This document shows positions 50,444 to 59,885 of a DNA stretch of 64,000 nucleotides, piece after piece; position 1 is the first letter of the stretch, and every line of letters begins with the position of its first letter. The notes under the pieces are model-generated. The model had not been told where the DNA came from. It saw only the letters and a program-made list of their open reading frames with translations, and ran no database searches. This DNA is from Prevotella sp. (GTDB lineage Bacteria; Bacteroidota; Bacteroidia; Bacteroidales; Bacteroidaceae): the NCBI GenBank assembly GCA_017410365.1, contig JAFQQY010000046.1, positions 1-64,000 on the forward strand, written 5' to 3'. Both the position numbers and the translations under genes were made by a program.

Positions 50444-51985
50444 ATGGCACAAGAAGATGTTTTCAAGAAGATAATATCGCACTGTAAGGAATATGGTTTT
50501 GTATTCCCAAGCAGCGATATTTACGATGGTTTAGGCGCCGTTTATGACTACGGCCAGAACGGTGTTGAACTGAAAAAGAATATCAAGGACTATTGGTGGA
50601 AGTCTATGGTACTGCTGCACGAGAATATCGTGGGTATCGATTCAGCCATCTTTATGCACCCAACTATATGGAAGGCCAGCGGACACGTTGACGCATTCAA
50701 CGACCCACTGATTGACAACCGCGACTCAAAGAAGCGTTACCGCGCCGACGTTCTCATTGAGGACCAGATGGCAAAGTATGACGAGAAGATAGAGAAGGAA
50801 GTGGCTAAGGCACGCAAGCGCTTTGGCGAAAGCTTCGATGAGGCACAGTATCTGGCAACAAGTCCACGCGTACTCGAAATCAAGGAGAAGCGCGATGCGC
50901 TGCACGCACGTTTTGCTGCTGCCATGCAGGGACCAGACCTTGAGGAACTGAAGCAGATTATCCTCGATGAGGAAATCGTTGACCCAATCAGCGGAACAAA
51001 GAACTGGACAGACGTTCGTCAGTTCAACCTGATGTTCTCTACAGAGATGGGAGCTTCTGCCGATGCCTCAATGAAGGTTTACCTTCGTCCAGAGACAGCA
51101 CAGGGTATCTTCGTGAACTACCTGAACGTTCAGAAGACCGGTCGCATGAAGATTCCTTTCGGTATTGCCCAGATTGGTAAGGCATTCCGCAACGAGATTG
51201 TTGCACGCCAGTTTATTTTCCGTATGCGTGAGTTCGAGCAGATGGAGATGCAGTTCTTCGTTAAGCCAGGCACAGAGCTCGACTGGTTCAACCAGTGGAA
51301 GCAGACACGTATGGCTTGGCACCAGGCACTCGGTTTCGGTGCAGAGAACTACCGTTTCCACGACCACGACAAGCTGGCTCACTATGCCAACGCCGCTACC
51401 GACGTAGAGTTTAAGATGCCATTCGGATTCAAGGAGGTTGAGGGTATCCACAGCCGTACAGACTTCGACCTGTCACAGCATCAGAAGTTCTCAGGCAAGA
51501 AGATTGAGTACTTCGACCCACAGACAAACGAGCGTTACACTCCATACGTTATCGAGACAAGTATCGGTGTTGACCGTATGTTCCTTTCTATCATGTGCCA
51601 TGCATACGAGGAGGAGCAGTTGGAGAATGGCGAGACACGCGTAGTGTTGCGTCTGCCTGCAGCCTTGGCACCAACCAAGCTCGCTGTTATGCCACTCGTA
51701 AAGAAAGACGGTCTGCCAGAAAAGGCACGCGAGATAATCAACGACCTGAAGTTCCACTTCAACTGTCAGTACGACGAGAAAGACTCTATCGGCAAGCGCT
51801 ACCGCCGTCAGGATGCAGTGGGTACTCCTTACTGCGTAACCGTTGACCACGAGACACTGAACGACGGCATGGTGACACTGCGTCATCGCGATACAATGGA
51901 GCAGGAGAGAGTGAAGATTTCTGATCTCGCTGCCATTATCGAAGACAAGGTGAGCATCGCTAGCTTGTTGAAGAAACTGCAATAA
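50444..51985 (+). CDS. glyS: Glycine--tRNA ligase, homodimeric type
   Basis: A 513-residue class II synthetase of the alpha2 (GlyQS, eukaryote/archaeal-like) type. It opens with FKKIISHCKEYGFVFPSSDIYDGLGAVYDYGQNG. Motif 2 is in GKAFRNEIVARQFIFRMREFEQMEMQFF, motif 3 is in ETSIGVDRMFLSIMCHAY, and a C-terminal anticodon-binding domain follows (KLAVMPLVKKDGL). The start is ATG 50444, downstream of the -7 box. Confidence 0.97.
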   Translation: MAQEDVFKKIISHCKEYGFVFPSSDIYDGLGAVYDYGQNGVELKKNIKDYWWKSMVLLHENIVGIDSAIFMHPTIWKASGHVDAFNDPLIDNRDSKKRYRADVLIEDQMAKYDEKIEKEVAKARKRFGESFDEAQYLATSPRVLEIKEKRDALHARFAAAMQGPDLEELKQIILDEEIVDPISGTKNWTDVRQFNLMFSTEMGASADASMKVYLRPETAQGIFVNYLNVQKTGRMKIPFGIAQIGKAFRNEIVARQFIFRMREFEQMEMQFFVKPGTELDWFNQWKQTRMAWHQALGFGAENYRFHDHDKLAHYANAATDVEFKMPFGFKEVEGIHSRTDFDLSQHQKFSGKKIEYFDPQTNERYTPYVIETSIGVDRMFLSIMCHAYEEEQLENGETRVVLRLPAALAPTKLAVMPLVKKDGLPEKAREIINDLKFHFNCQYDEKDSIGKRYRRQDAVGTPYCVTVDHETLNDGMVTLRHRDTMEQERVKISDLAAIIEDKVSIASLLKKLQ

Positions 51986-51986
51986 A

Positions 51987-52068
51987 GCCCCTTCCTAACC
52001 TCCCCGAGGGGAGGGACGGGAAGAATATAAAGGAAGGTAGAAGAAGATAGAGGGAGATAGAAGACTAA
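51987..52068. repeat. REP-like palindrome followed by purine-rich tandem repeat
   Basis: CCTCCCCGAGGGGAGG (about 52001-52016) directly after glyS may terminate it. AGAAGATAGAGGGAGATAGAAG-type decamers follow. Confidence 0.6.
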
Positions 52069-52161
52069 TGCGTTGGGTATTGTCTGGACTCCTGAATAAT
52101 ATCACTTAATTTAATGGACAGAAAAATGGACATCGCTAAGGGATTTGAAGCAATAAAGACA

Positions 52162-52779
52162 ATGAGATTCATAAAGACGCTGATGTGCTCAGTGGCTCTC
52201 GTGCTCTGTTCTTCATTCTTCATCTCTTGTAGCGAGGAAGACAATGAGATTGAGGAGTATCCTAACTGGCAGCAAACCAATGAGGCATTCTTCAATAATC
52301 TGACCGACTCGGTAAAGGCACTGATTGCTGCTGCACCTGAGCGCACAGACTGGAAGCGCATAAAGTGCTGGTCAAAGCCGGATGAAGTGGAAGGCGATAA
52401 TGATGACTATATTATTGTTAACGTACTGAAGGATGCTAATCCAGCAGATGAGGCTACACCATATTTTACAGATAGTGTAAAGGTGAATTATCTCGGTCGT
52501 CTGTTGCCATCGACATCATATCCTTACGGCTATGTTTTCGACCAGTCGTACTTTGGCGATTTCGATCCAGACACCAGTGCCCCTATCAGTTTTGCCGTGA
52601 ATGGAGTAGTGAAGGGATTCTCTACAGCTTTGCAGCACATGGGCAAAGGTGATGAGTGGCGCGTGTATATACCATACGAAATGGCATACGGCGAGCAGGA
52701 TACAACAGGAATTCCTGGCTATAGCACATTGGTATTTGATATAACCATGGTTGACTTCTGGTCACCTAGATCAAAGTAG
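52162..52779 (+). CDS. FKBP-type peptidyl-prolyl isomerase lipoprotein
   Basis: A 205-residue envelope protein. The signal peptide ends at the lipobox FISC, then an N-terminal acidic/helical region. The FKBP fold runs from about residue 105 (VKVNYLGRLLPS ... FDQSY ... PISFAVNGVVKGFSTALQHMGKGDEWRVYIPYEMAYG ... LVFDITMVDF). It probably assists folding of outer-membrane or surface proteins. ATG 52162 gives a clean signal peptide; an in-frame ATG at 52114 is the alternative. Confidence 0.88.
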   Translation: MRFIKTLMCSVALVLCSSFFISCSEEDNEIEEYPNWQQTNEAFFNNLTDSVKALIAAAPERTDWKRIKCWSKPDEVEGDNDDYIIVNVLKDANPADEATPYFTDSVKVNYLGRLLPSTSYPYGYVFDQSYFGDFDPDTSAPISFAVNGVVKGFSTALQHMGKGDEWRVYIPYEMAYGEQDTTGIPGYSTLVFDITMVDFWSPRSK

Positions 52780-52790
52780 TCTTTTATTGA

Positions 52791-52858
52791 GGAAGTTAGA
52801 AGGAGATAAAAGAAGTTAGAAGAAGATAAAAGAAGATAGAAGGAGTTAGAGGACGCAT
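52791..52858. repeat. Decanucleotide GAAGATAAAA/GAAGTTAGAA tandem repeat
   Basis: About six 10-nt units between convergent genes. Same family as 2097-2150 and 52030-52068. Confidence 0.75.
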
Positions 52859-52916
52859 GCATTTTATAATGTCCCTTTCTCCTTCTATCTTCTTTTATTA
52901 TCTTCAACAGTATTCT

Positions 52917-53471
52917 TTACAAGATATAGGAATATATAAATCCTTTCGCCTCGTCTACAATGGTGGTGATGGGCAAACTGTCGTCAAGTACGCTTTTAAG
53001 GTCGCGACGTATGCCTTCGCCAGTATATTTCAGTAGGGCCTCCTTGCGTGTCCATAGTTTAATGAACTCAATGTCAGGACGTTCAGAAGCAATCACCGTG
53101 GCATATTCGCCATCGTTGAGCACATGACGTGCCAGAGGATCCTTGAACGGACGTATGCTTTCGATGTCAATGCCCACGGGCTTATTGCCAATGGCTACGG
53201 CCACGGCTGTGCGGCAATGACTGATGTTGAAATGAATATCGGGCAGGTTCCCCATCACAGGCTTTCCGCCCTCCTGATACTTGAAGATGGGACTCACTTC
53301 AATGCCGTATTCCTTCTTAATGGCTTTCTTCAGCAACAGGAATGAAGCTGCACATTGTCTCTGTCCCAGTTCGTGCTTGAAACGCAAAGCCTGTTCGCGC
53401 CGTTGCTCTGTCAGTTGGTTCAGCGCATCGTCGAGATTGAAATCCAATATGTTGTCCTCTATGTATATCAT
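52917..53471 (-). CDS. 4'-phosphopantetheinyl transferase
   Basis: A 184-residue Sfp-family enzyme that loads phosphopantetheine onto carrier proteins. Conserved motifs are HFNISHC, VGIDIESIRPF (metal Asp/Glu) and FIKLWTRKEALLKYTGEG. Its start overlaps the upstream helicase stop by 4 bp. Carrier-protein partners are not visible nearby. Confidence 0.92.
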   Translation of the reverse strand: MIYIEDNILDFNLDDALNQLTEQRREQALRFKHELGQRQCAASFLLLKKAIKKEYGIEVSPIFKYQEGGKPVMGNLPDIHFNISHCRTAVAVAIGNKPVGIDIESIRPFKDPLARHVLNDGEYATVIASERPDIEFIKLWTRKEALLKYTGEGIRRDLKSVLDDSLPITTIVDEAKGFIYSYIL

Positions 53472-54931
53472 GCTTGGTTGTGCTCAGTATCTTCGTTTTC
53501 TGTCATTTGCGTCTTAGGCCAGTTTACCAGAAACAGTTTCTCTGATGCTCTGGTGAAAGCAGTGTACAGCCAGTGTATATAGTCGGGCGAAAGCATATCC
53601 TCTGTCATGTATCCTTGGTCCAGATAAATGTGTGCCCATTGTCCGCCCTGAGCCTTATGGCATGTTATGGCGTATGCAAACTTTATCTGCAGAGCATTGT
53701 AGTACGGGTCCTGCTTCAGCCGTTTCAGTCTGTCTGCCTTAAGTGGAATGTCGGCATAGTCCTCCATTACATTATTATATAATAGCTCCATCTGCTCCCG
53801 GGTCAGCGAGGGTGCTTCCGATGTCAGGGAGTCAAGCATAGCCGTGGCAGTCAGTTCGCTGTCGTCATAGTCGGGAAACTCAACCGTGATGTCAGCAAAG
53901 CGGAAGCCATACAAGTTGCGAATGTTTCTGATGCGCCTTATGCGCATACGGTCGCCGTTGGCAATAAATCCTCTGCTGCGGTCGCTCTCGTTTGACTCGC
54001 TGCTTGTCCAGTGATAGTTGTTTCTTACCACCATGAGCATGTCGCCACTGCTAAGCGCCTCTTCGCGTCCCAGAATCATGTTTCTAATGCCTTGGTTGTA
54101 TATGTTTGCCCTTTTGTTGCTTCGTGTTATTACCATGGTCTCGTCAAGTCCCACTTCGCTATAACTGGAAGCCATCGTCTCTATCAGTTCGTCGCCCGGC
54201 ACTACACGGATGTCTGCAAAGCACTTCAGGCGAATCTTCGGCAACAGCAGTTCTCCACAGTCAGAAAAGCATGCGGTCCTTATCATCGTGGCATTGTATA
54301 GGATGCCCGACTCGCTGCTTTGGCGCAGCACCTCGTTGAGGTCGCAATCGAAGACCTGCAAGCCATAGCCGCGCATGAAGTCAGACTGCAGGGCAGGGCT
54401 TTCCTCTTCGCCCACAGGAGGCAGCTGTGCACGGTCGCCGATGAGCATCATCCGGCAATTGCGCCCGTTGTATACATACTGTATCAGGTCGTCAAGCAGT
54501 CGCCCGCTGCCAAACGCCGAGTCGCCATAGCCGTCGTTGGCAATCATAGAAGCCTCGTCTATGATGAATAGCGTGTCGCTTTGCAGATTGGCATTTACAT
54601 TGAATGCCGACATGTCGCCCGCCGTGCGCTGGCGATATATCCGTCTGTGTATGGTGTATGCAGGATGTCCAGCATATAGCGACAATACCTTTGCCGCGCG
54701 CCCGGTAGGTGCCAGCAATACTATCTTTTGTTTCATGGCCAGCAACATTCTTACAAATGCCGCCGCCAACGTAGTCTTTCCTGTACCGGCAGAACCTCGC
54801 AGTATCATTACGCTCTGCTCGTCGCGCTCCATTAGAAAGCGGCAGAACACATTGATGGCTATGTCCTGCTCGGCTGTAGGCTCCATTCCCAGAGCCTCGA
54901 GGATGCGATATTTCAGTTCGTCGGCAATCAT
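53468..54931 (-). CDS. RecD2/Dda-like ATP-dependent DNA helicase
   Basis: A 487-residue superfamily 1 helicase with Walker A LRGSAGTGKTTL, motif Ia LLAPTGRAAKVL, Walker B LFIIDEASMI, motif III MLIGDRAQLPPVG and C-terminal UvrD-like motifs (YAITCHKAQGGQW, WLYTAFTRASEKLFLV). It lacks the N-terminal extension of long RecD2. Direction is probably 5'-3'. The promoter abuts that of the divergent gene at 55013. Confidence 0.93.
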   Translation of the reverse strand: MIADELKYRILEALGMEPTAEQDIAINVFCRFLMERDEQSVMILRGSAGTGKTTLAAAFVRMLLAMKQKIVLLAPTGRAAKVLSLYAGHPAYTIHRRIYRQRTAGDMSAFNVNANLQSDTLFIIDEASMIANDGYGDSAFGSGRLLDDLIQYVYNGRNCRMMLIGDRAQLPPVGEEESPALQSDFMRGYGLQVFDCDLNEVLRQSSESGILYNATMIRTACFSDCGELLLPKIRLKCFADIRVVPGDELIETMASSYSEVGLDETMVITRSNKRANIYNQGIRNMILGREEALSSGDMLMVVRNNYHWTSSESNESDRSRGFIANGDRMRIRRIRNIRNLYGFRFADITVEFPDYDDSELTATAMLDSLTSEAPSLTREQMELLYNNVMEDYADIPLKADRLKRLKQDPYYNALQIKFAYAITCHKAQGGQWAHIYLDQGYMTEDMLSPDYIHWLYTAFTRASEKLFLVNWPKTQMTENEDTEHNQA

Positions 54932-54968
54932 TTTTTCTTTTTAAGCCCTTTTTCTGAGATTTTTATTC

Positions 54969-54984
54969 TATCTTTGCAAAGGTA
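54969..54984. promoter_or_regulatory. Abutting divergent -7 boxes
   Basis: TATCTTTGCAAAGGTA holds TATCTTTG on the plus strand (54969-54976) and TACCTTTG on the minus strand (54977-54984) back to back. Confidence 0.65.
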
Positions 54985-55012
54985 ATATAAATTGGATAAA
55001 AAAGCGAACACG

Positions 55013-55498
55013 ATGCAGAATAAAAACAGATGGACAAATATTATTCTCGCCATGGCGGCAATAGTGCTGGTCTGTCTGTGCATTGGCAGTGTGGCAAGTC
55101 CGATATTGTTTGACAAAAAGCGGCAGAAGCGAGAGGAAAAGGTCAAGGCGCGTCTGATAAAGATAAGGGAGGCGCAGGTTGCCTTTGAGCAGCGTCATGG
55201 CAAATATTGCCCGTCTTTAGACACGCTGGTAGGTTTAGGCCTGCTTATGCCAGGCGATATTTATGTTCCCTATAGCGACGGTATGCCTTTTGAACTGGAA
55301 GTCGACTCTATGCGTATGCGCACAGGCGAATATATGCCTCTGATGCAGTGCGGAGCAAGGTTTGAAGACTACCTCTATGGATTGGATGAACAACAGGTGA
55401 AGCAACTGACGGAAACCGTCGGCAATGCAGGAAACTATCCGGGCCTGATGATTGGAAATACAGCTGCACCCAACGGCAATGCTGGCAATTGGGAGTAG
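55013..55498 (+). CDS. Single-pass membrane protein of unknown function
   Basis: A 161-residue protein with one N-terminal membrane helix (IILAMAAIVLVCLCIGSVASPI), a basic coiled region (KKRQKREEKVKARLIKIREAQVAFEQRHGKYCPSL) and a C-terminal domain exposed to the periplasm. The helix-then-AQVAFEQRHGKYCPSLDTL pattern is reminiscent of type II pseudopilins, but I see no prepilin peptidase site. It starts at ATG 55013 and is followed by DUF3822 and rsmD genes on the same strand. Confidence 0.75.
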   Translation: MQNKNRWTNIILAMAAIVLVCLCIGSVASPILFDKKRQKREEKVKARLIKIREAQVAFEQRHGKYCPSLDTLVGLGLLMPGDIYVPYSDGMPFELEVDSMRMRTGEYMPLMQCGARFEDYLYGLDEQQVKQLTETVGNAGNYPGLMIGNTAAPNGNAGNWE

Positions 55499-55524
55499 GG
55501 CAGAAGAAAAGATAAAGAGTAAAA

Positions 55525-56352
55525 ATGACAGATATAAACAACGACAACAGACAACCAACAACAAAGCAGCGGCTGACAATTAGAATCAGTCGCAACTCGC
55601 TGTCGTTTTCAACGGTGAGCATTGGCGCGGCTGATTCGCAGATTATATATGAACCATATACCGTGAAGAGCGGAATATCCATGGCTGCCAATCTGCGAGA
55701 AGCCCTGAAGACTGCCGACCTTACTCAGGAAGGATTCAGGAAAGTGCTGGTGATGATTGACACCCCGGTGCTGATGATACCCGTAGATGTTTTCAGCGAG
55801 GCAGAATCTGCAGACATGTATGCCCATGCATATCCGTCGCTGGCTGCAGATAAGGTATTGCATAGTGTGATACCCGACTTGAATGTCGTGTCGGTGTTCT
55901 CTATAAACAAAGACCTGAAAATGGTTCTGGATGACCACTATCCAGACATAAACTTCACCCACGTGGCAAGTCCTGTATGGCGCTATCTGCATCAGCGAAG
56001 CTATATTGGAACAAGAAGCAAGCTCTATGGCTATTTCCACGACAAGAAACTCGAGATATTCAGTTTCAGTCAGCGACGCTTCAAGTTCTGCAACACGTTC
56101 GATATAAGCCATACCAACGATGCTCTATATTTCTTGCTTTACGTATGGAAGCAGCTGATGTTGCAGCCGGAGCATGACGAAATGCATATAGTAGGCGACA
56201 TCCCGGAAAGGGAACTGCTGCTGGATGAGCTGAGGAAATACCTGCAGCGTGCATATGTAATAAATCCTACTGCCGATTTTAACAGGGCGCCGGCAACGCA
56301 GATAAAGAATATGCCTTACGACCTGATGACGCTGTACGTGAAGGGCAGGTAG
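55525..56352 (+). CDS. DUF3822 family protein
   Basis: A 275-residue Bacteroidota protein, commonly found next to rsmD. The fold looks like the actin/hexokinase-related type (LTIRISRNSLSFSTV near the N-terminus; LYGYFHDKKLEIFSF; EMHIVGDIPERELLLDEL). No catalytic motif is evident and the function is unknown. Confidence 0.85.
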   Translation: MTDINNDNRQPTTKQRLTIRISRNSLSFSTVSIGAADSQIIYEPYTVKSGISMAANLREALKTADLTQEGFRKVLVMIDTPVLMIPVDVFSEAESADMYAHAYPSLAADKVLHSVIPDLNVVSVFSINKDLKMVLDDHYPDINFTHVASPVWRYLHQRSYIGTRSKLYGYFHDKKLEIFSFSQRRFKFCNTFDISHTNDALYFLLYVWKQLMLQPEHDEMHIVGDIPERELLLDELRKYLQRAYVINPTADFNRAPATQIKNMPYDLMTLYVKGR

Positions 56353-56379
56353 TAGTGGCCAACTTGTCAACAAATAACA

Positions 56380-56910
56380 ATGAGAATAATAACAGGTGAA
56401 TACAAGGGCAGGCATTTCGACGTGCCACGCTCGTTTAAGGCTCGTCCGACCACGGACTTTGCCAAGGAAAACATTTTCAATGTGCTGAACCAGTATATTG
56501 ACTTTGAGGGAAAGACTGCCCTCGACCTGTTTTCCGGTACGGGCAGCATATCGCTTGAACTGGTTTCAAGGGGCTGCGAAAGAGTGATTGGGGTAGAGAT
56601 GGACCGCGATCATCACAGGTTTATTACCGGCTGTCTAAAAAAACTGGGCACAGACAAGTGCATCCCTTTGCGTGGCGATGTGTTCAGGTTCATAAAATCA
56701 TGCAAGCAACAGTTTGATTTCATCTTTGCCGACCCGCCTTACGCACTGAAGAATCTTGCAGAAATTCCAGACCTTATCTTTGAAAAGAATATCCTTGCCG
56801 AAGGCGGAATATTTGTATTCGAGCACGGCAAGGACAATGATTTCTCCCAGCATCCACGTTTTCTGGAGCACCGGTATTACGGAAGTGTCAACTTCTCACT
56901 GTTCAGATGA
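56380..56910 (+). CDS. rsmD: 16S rRNA (guanine966-N2)-methyltransferase
   Basis: A 176-residue AdoMet-dependent methyltransferase. It opens MRIITGEYKGRHFDVP with the RPTTDFAKENIFN segment, the AdoMet loop is ALDLFSGTGSISLE and the catalytic motif is FADPPYAL. It modifies G966 of 16S rRNA. It overlaps the converging panE-like gene by 15 bp. Confidence 0.95.
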   Translation: MRIITGEYKGRHFDVPRSFKARPTTDFAKENIFNVLNQYIDFEGKTALDLFSGTGSISLELVSRGCERVIGVEMDRDHHRFITGCLKKLGTDKCIPLRGDVFRFIKSCKQQFDFIFADPPYALKNLAEIPDLIFEKNILAEGGIFVFEHGKDNDFSQHPRFLEHRYYGSVNFSLFR

Positions 56911-57819
56911 GCAGTTGTGGCTGTCAATGAAGCGCAGCTGGGCTTCAAGCATCTCAAGGCAGGGCATAGCATAACCGACGCTATGTGCTGCCTTGATTGC
57001 GTTTGTATATAGGAAGTCTATTTCCATCGGACGGTGATATTCGTAGTCGAGCTTCATTGATGGGGAATACGGAACCATTTTTATTGTGTTCTCAATCATC
57101 TTGTCGGCAAAAGTGGCATCGATGTTCTTTACTCCCAATGCCTGGGCTGCACCAATCACCTCAAGCATCTGTCTGCGTATAAGACTCAACGTGTCTGGCT
57201 GAGCAAGCAGTTTGTCGGTCTGGGCATTCATCACTACCGTCATGCCATTGAATGGCATGTTCCAAACAGCCTTCTTCCATCTCGCCTCGTGATATTCCAC
57301 TAGTGCCGCATTGATGCCCGACTGCATAAAGTCGCTCATCAAACAGTCTATTATCTCTGTGTTCTTGCATGAGTAGTTGCCGATGTTGATATTGCCGTAA
57401 CATTGGTGGTTTACGCGTCCTGGTTCAGTCTTTGCAGAACAGATGAAAGCCAGTCCGGCTGCAATGTAGAGGTTGGGAAACCACTGCTGCAGTTCTGGCT
57501 CTGGCCCGATGCCGTTCTGTATCAGCAGAACAAGCGTCTCGCTGTGCAGCAATGGCGGAAGCAGTTCCTTAAGCAACTGGTTCCGTGTTGTTTTCAGTGC
57601 CACAATCACCACGTCAGCCTTTGGCATGTCGGCGGTAGAGCGGTAGATGTTTGGAGAGTCTAGATGAAACGAACCGTTGCATGAGTCAACCTGCAATCCG
57701 TTCTGTTTTATATAATCATAGTCGCTGTGCAGCAGGAAATGCACATCATGTCCGGCATTTGCCAAACGACCGCCATAATATCCGCCTACCGCTCCAGTAC
57801 CAATAACAGCATATCTCAT
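56896..57819 (-). CDS. 2-dehydropantoate 2-reductase family protein
   Basis: A 307-residue ketopantoate reductase-type enzyme. Rossmann motif GTGAVGGYYGGRLA at the N-terminus, then the NADP region LIQNGIGPEPELQQWFP and the catalytic Lys area RWKKAVWNMPFNGMTVVM. PanE makes pantoate for coenzyme A; paralogues act on other 2-keto acids. It has its own -7 box (TACTTTTGC, 57850-57858). Confidence 0.88.
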   Translation of the reverse strand: MRYAVIGTGAVGGYYGGRLANAGHDVHFLLHSDYDYIKQNGLQVDSCNGSFHLDSPNIYRSTADMPKADVVIVALKTTRNQLLKELLPPLLHSETLVLLIQNGIGPEPELQQWFPNLYIAAGLAFICSAKTEPGRVNHQCYGNINIGNYSCKNTEIIDCLMSDFMQSGINAALVEYHEARWKKAVWNMPFNGMTVVMNAQTDKLLAQPDTLSLIRRQMLEVIGAAQALGVKNIDATFADKMIENTIKMVPYSPSMKLDYEYHRPMEIDFLYTNAIKAAHSVGYAMPCLEMLEAQLRFIDSHNCSSEQ

Positions 57820-57849
57820 AATAATTATTGTTTTTTATTCAAGTTGGCT

Positions 57850-57908
57850 GCAAAAGTAATGATTTATTCCTAAAAAGTATATTATTTAGAAATAAAAGTG
57901 TATCTTTG
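57850..57908. promoter_or_regulatory. Divergent -7 boxes for panE-like gene and dxs
   Basis: TACTTTTGC on the minus strand (57850-57858) and TATCTTTG on the plus strand (57901-57908). Confidence 0.55.
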
Positions 57909-57935
57909 CATTTATAATAATTCGATTAAAAAACA

Positions 57936-59849
57936 GTGGAACATAACGACTTTGTACTTCTTAACCAGATAAAATATCCATGCGATCTGCGTAAAATGCC
58001 GCTTGAGCAGTTGCCGCAGGTTTGCGAGGAACTACGCCAAGATATAGTGAAGGAGTTGTCTGTGAACCCAGGCCATCTTGCTTCAAGCCTAGGTGTTGTT
58101 GAACTTACTGTTGCACTGCATTACGTTTACGATACTCCAGAAGACAGAATAGTGTGGGACGTAGGTCATCAGGCTTACGGCCATAAGATATTGACAGGAC
58201 GCCGGGAGCAGTTCTGCACAAACCGCAAGCTTCATGGCATCATGCCTTTCCCTTCGCCGGCAGAGAGCGAATACGATACATTTACCTGCGGTCATGCTTC
58301 AAATTCTATTTCAGCAGCATTGGGAATGGCTGTGGCAAATAAGTTAAGCGGAAAGGACAGTGACAGCAACAGGCACGTGGTGGCTGTCATCGGTGATGGC
58401 GCTATGAGTGGCGGACTTGCTTTTGAAGGACTTAACAACGCATCGTCTACGCGCAACGACATGCTCATCATTCTGAATGACAATAATATGAGCATTGACA
58501 GGAGTGTTGGCGGCATGAAGCAGTATTTGCTCGGACTAAGCACCAATGAGACATACAATGCCATGAGGTTTAAGTTGTCGCAGTGGTTGCACTCCAAAGG
58601 CTATCTCGAGGAAGACAGGAAAAACGGATTGATTCGTCTTGGCAATGCGCTGAAGTCGGCCATCAGTCATCAGCAAAACATATTCGAGGGACTTAACATA
58701 CGATATTTCGGTCCGTACAACGGGCACAACGTTATAGAACTGGTGCGCATATTACGCCAGTTGAAAAACATGAAGGGACCTAAGATGCTGCATCTTCATA
58801 CCATCAAGGGCAAGGGTTATGAACCAGCCGAGAAAGCAGCAACAATATGGCATGCTCCAGGAAAGTTTGATGTAAATACAGGTGAGCGCATCGTGAAAGA
58901 TACGTCGGGCAAGCCTCAGAAGTTCCAAGACGTTTTCGGACATACATTGCTTGAATTGGCAAAGCAGAATCCAGATATTGTCGGTGTAACGCCGGCAATG
59001 CCAACAGGCTGTTCTATGTGCATAATGATGGACGAGATGCCGGAGAGAACCTTCGATGTAGGCATAGCAGAAGGCCATGCAGTTACCTTTGCTGCCGGTA
59101 TGGCAAAAGAGGGCTTGATGCCTTTCTGCAATATATACAGCGCATTTGCCCAGAGAGCATACGACAATATAATCCACGACATGGCGATACAGAATCTGCC
59201 GGTTGTGTTGTGCTTGGACCGTGCAGGACTGGTGGGAGAGGATGGAGCCACCCATCATGGCGCTTTCGATATGGTGTCGTTGCGTGCAATTCCTAATCTT
59301 ACAGTAGCTTCTCCTATGGATGAGCATGAGCTGCGCAGAATGATGTACACGGCACAGTTGCCAGACAAGGGCTCTTTTGTTATCCGTTATCCTCGTGGCA
59401 ACGGTGTCTTGGTTGACTGGAAGTGCCCGTTAGAGGAAATAGAAGTAGGCAAAGGGCGCAAGTTGCATGACGGCAACGACGTGGCAGTGCTATCTGTCGG
59501 TCCTCTTGGCAACGATGTTGCCGACATCATAAAGGAACACGAGGCTTCCGATGCCGCAGTAAAGGTAAGCATAGCGCATTATGACATGCGTTTTGTCAAA
59601 CCGCTTGATGAGGCCATTCTTCATGAGGTGGGCAAGAAGTTCAAGCGCATTGTCACAGTTGAAGACGGTGCTCGCAACGGCGGTTTTGGCTCTGCCGTGC
59701 TTGAATGGATGAGCGACAACGGTTACATGCCTTCAATAAAACGTTTGGGACTGCCAGACCAGTTCATAGAGCATGGCACAGTGCCGGAACTGCGTGAGAT
59801 AGCAGGCATAGACAAAGAGAGCATAAGGAAGTCTGTTATTAATACATAG
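57936..59849 (+). CDS. dxs: 1-deoxy-D-xylulose-5-phosphate synthase
   Basis: A 637-residue thiamine-diphosphate enzyme making DXP from pyruvate and glyceraldehyde 3-phosphate, the entry to the MEP isoprenoid pathway. Motifs: [18 protein letters not shown], the [17 protein letters not shown] ThDP-metal motif, the transketolase pyrimidine region ([15 protein letters not shown]) and the C-terminal [17 protein letters not shown]. It starts at GTG 57936. Confidence 0.96.
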   Translation: MEHNDFVLLNQIKYPCDLRKMPLEQLPQVCEELRQDIVKELSVNPGHLASSLGVVELTVALHYVYDTPEDRIVWDVGHQAYGHKILTGRREQFCTNRKLHGIMPFPSPAESEYDTFTCGHASNSISAALGMAVANKLSGKDSDSNRHVVAVIGDGAMSGGLAFEGLNNASSTRNDMLIILNDNNMSIDRSVGGMKQYLLGLSTNETYNAMRFKLSQWLHSKGYLEEDRKNGLIRLGNALKSAISHQQNIFEGLNIRYFGPYNGHNVIELVRILRQLKNMKGPKMLHLHTIKGKGYEPAEKAATIWHAPGKFDVNTGERIVKDTSGKPQKFQDVFGHTLLELAKQNPDIVGVTPAMPTGCSMCIMMDEMPERTFDVGIAEGHAVTFAAGMAKEGLMPFCNIYSAFAQRAYDNIIHDMAIQNLPVVLCLDRAGLVGEDGATHHGAFDMVSLRAIPNLTVASPMDEHELRRMMYTAQLPDKGSFVIRYPRGNGVLVDWKCPLEEIEVGKGRKLHDGNDVAVLSVGPLGNDVADIIKEHEASDAAVKVSIAHYDMRFVKPLDEAILHEVGKKFKRIVTVEDGARNGGFGSAVLEWMSDNGYMPSIKRLGLPDQFIEHGTVPELREIAGIDKESIRKSVINT

Positions 59850-59885
59850 AAGGTTTCCAAGCATTGCATTAAGTTTTTTTACTAT

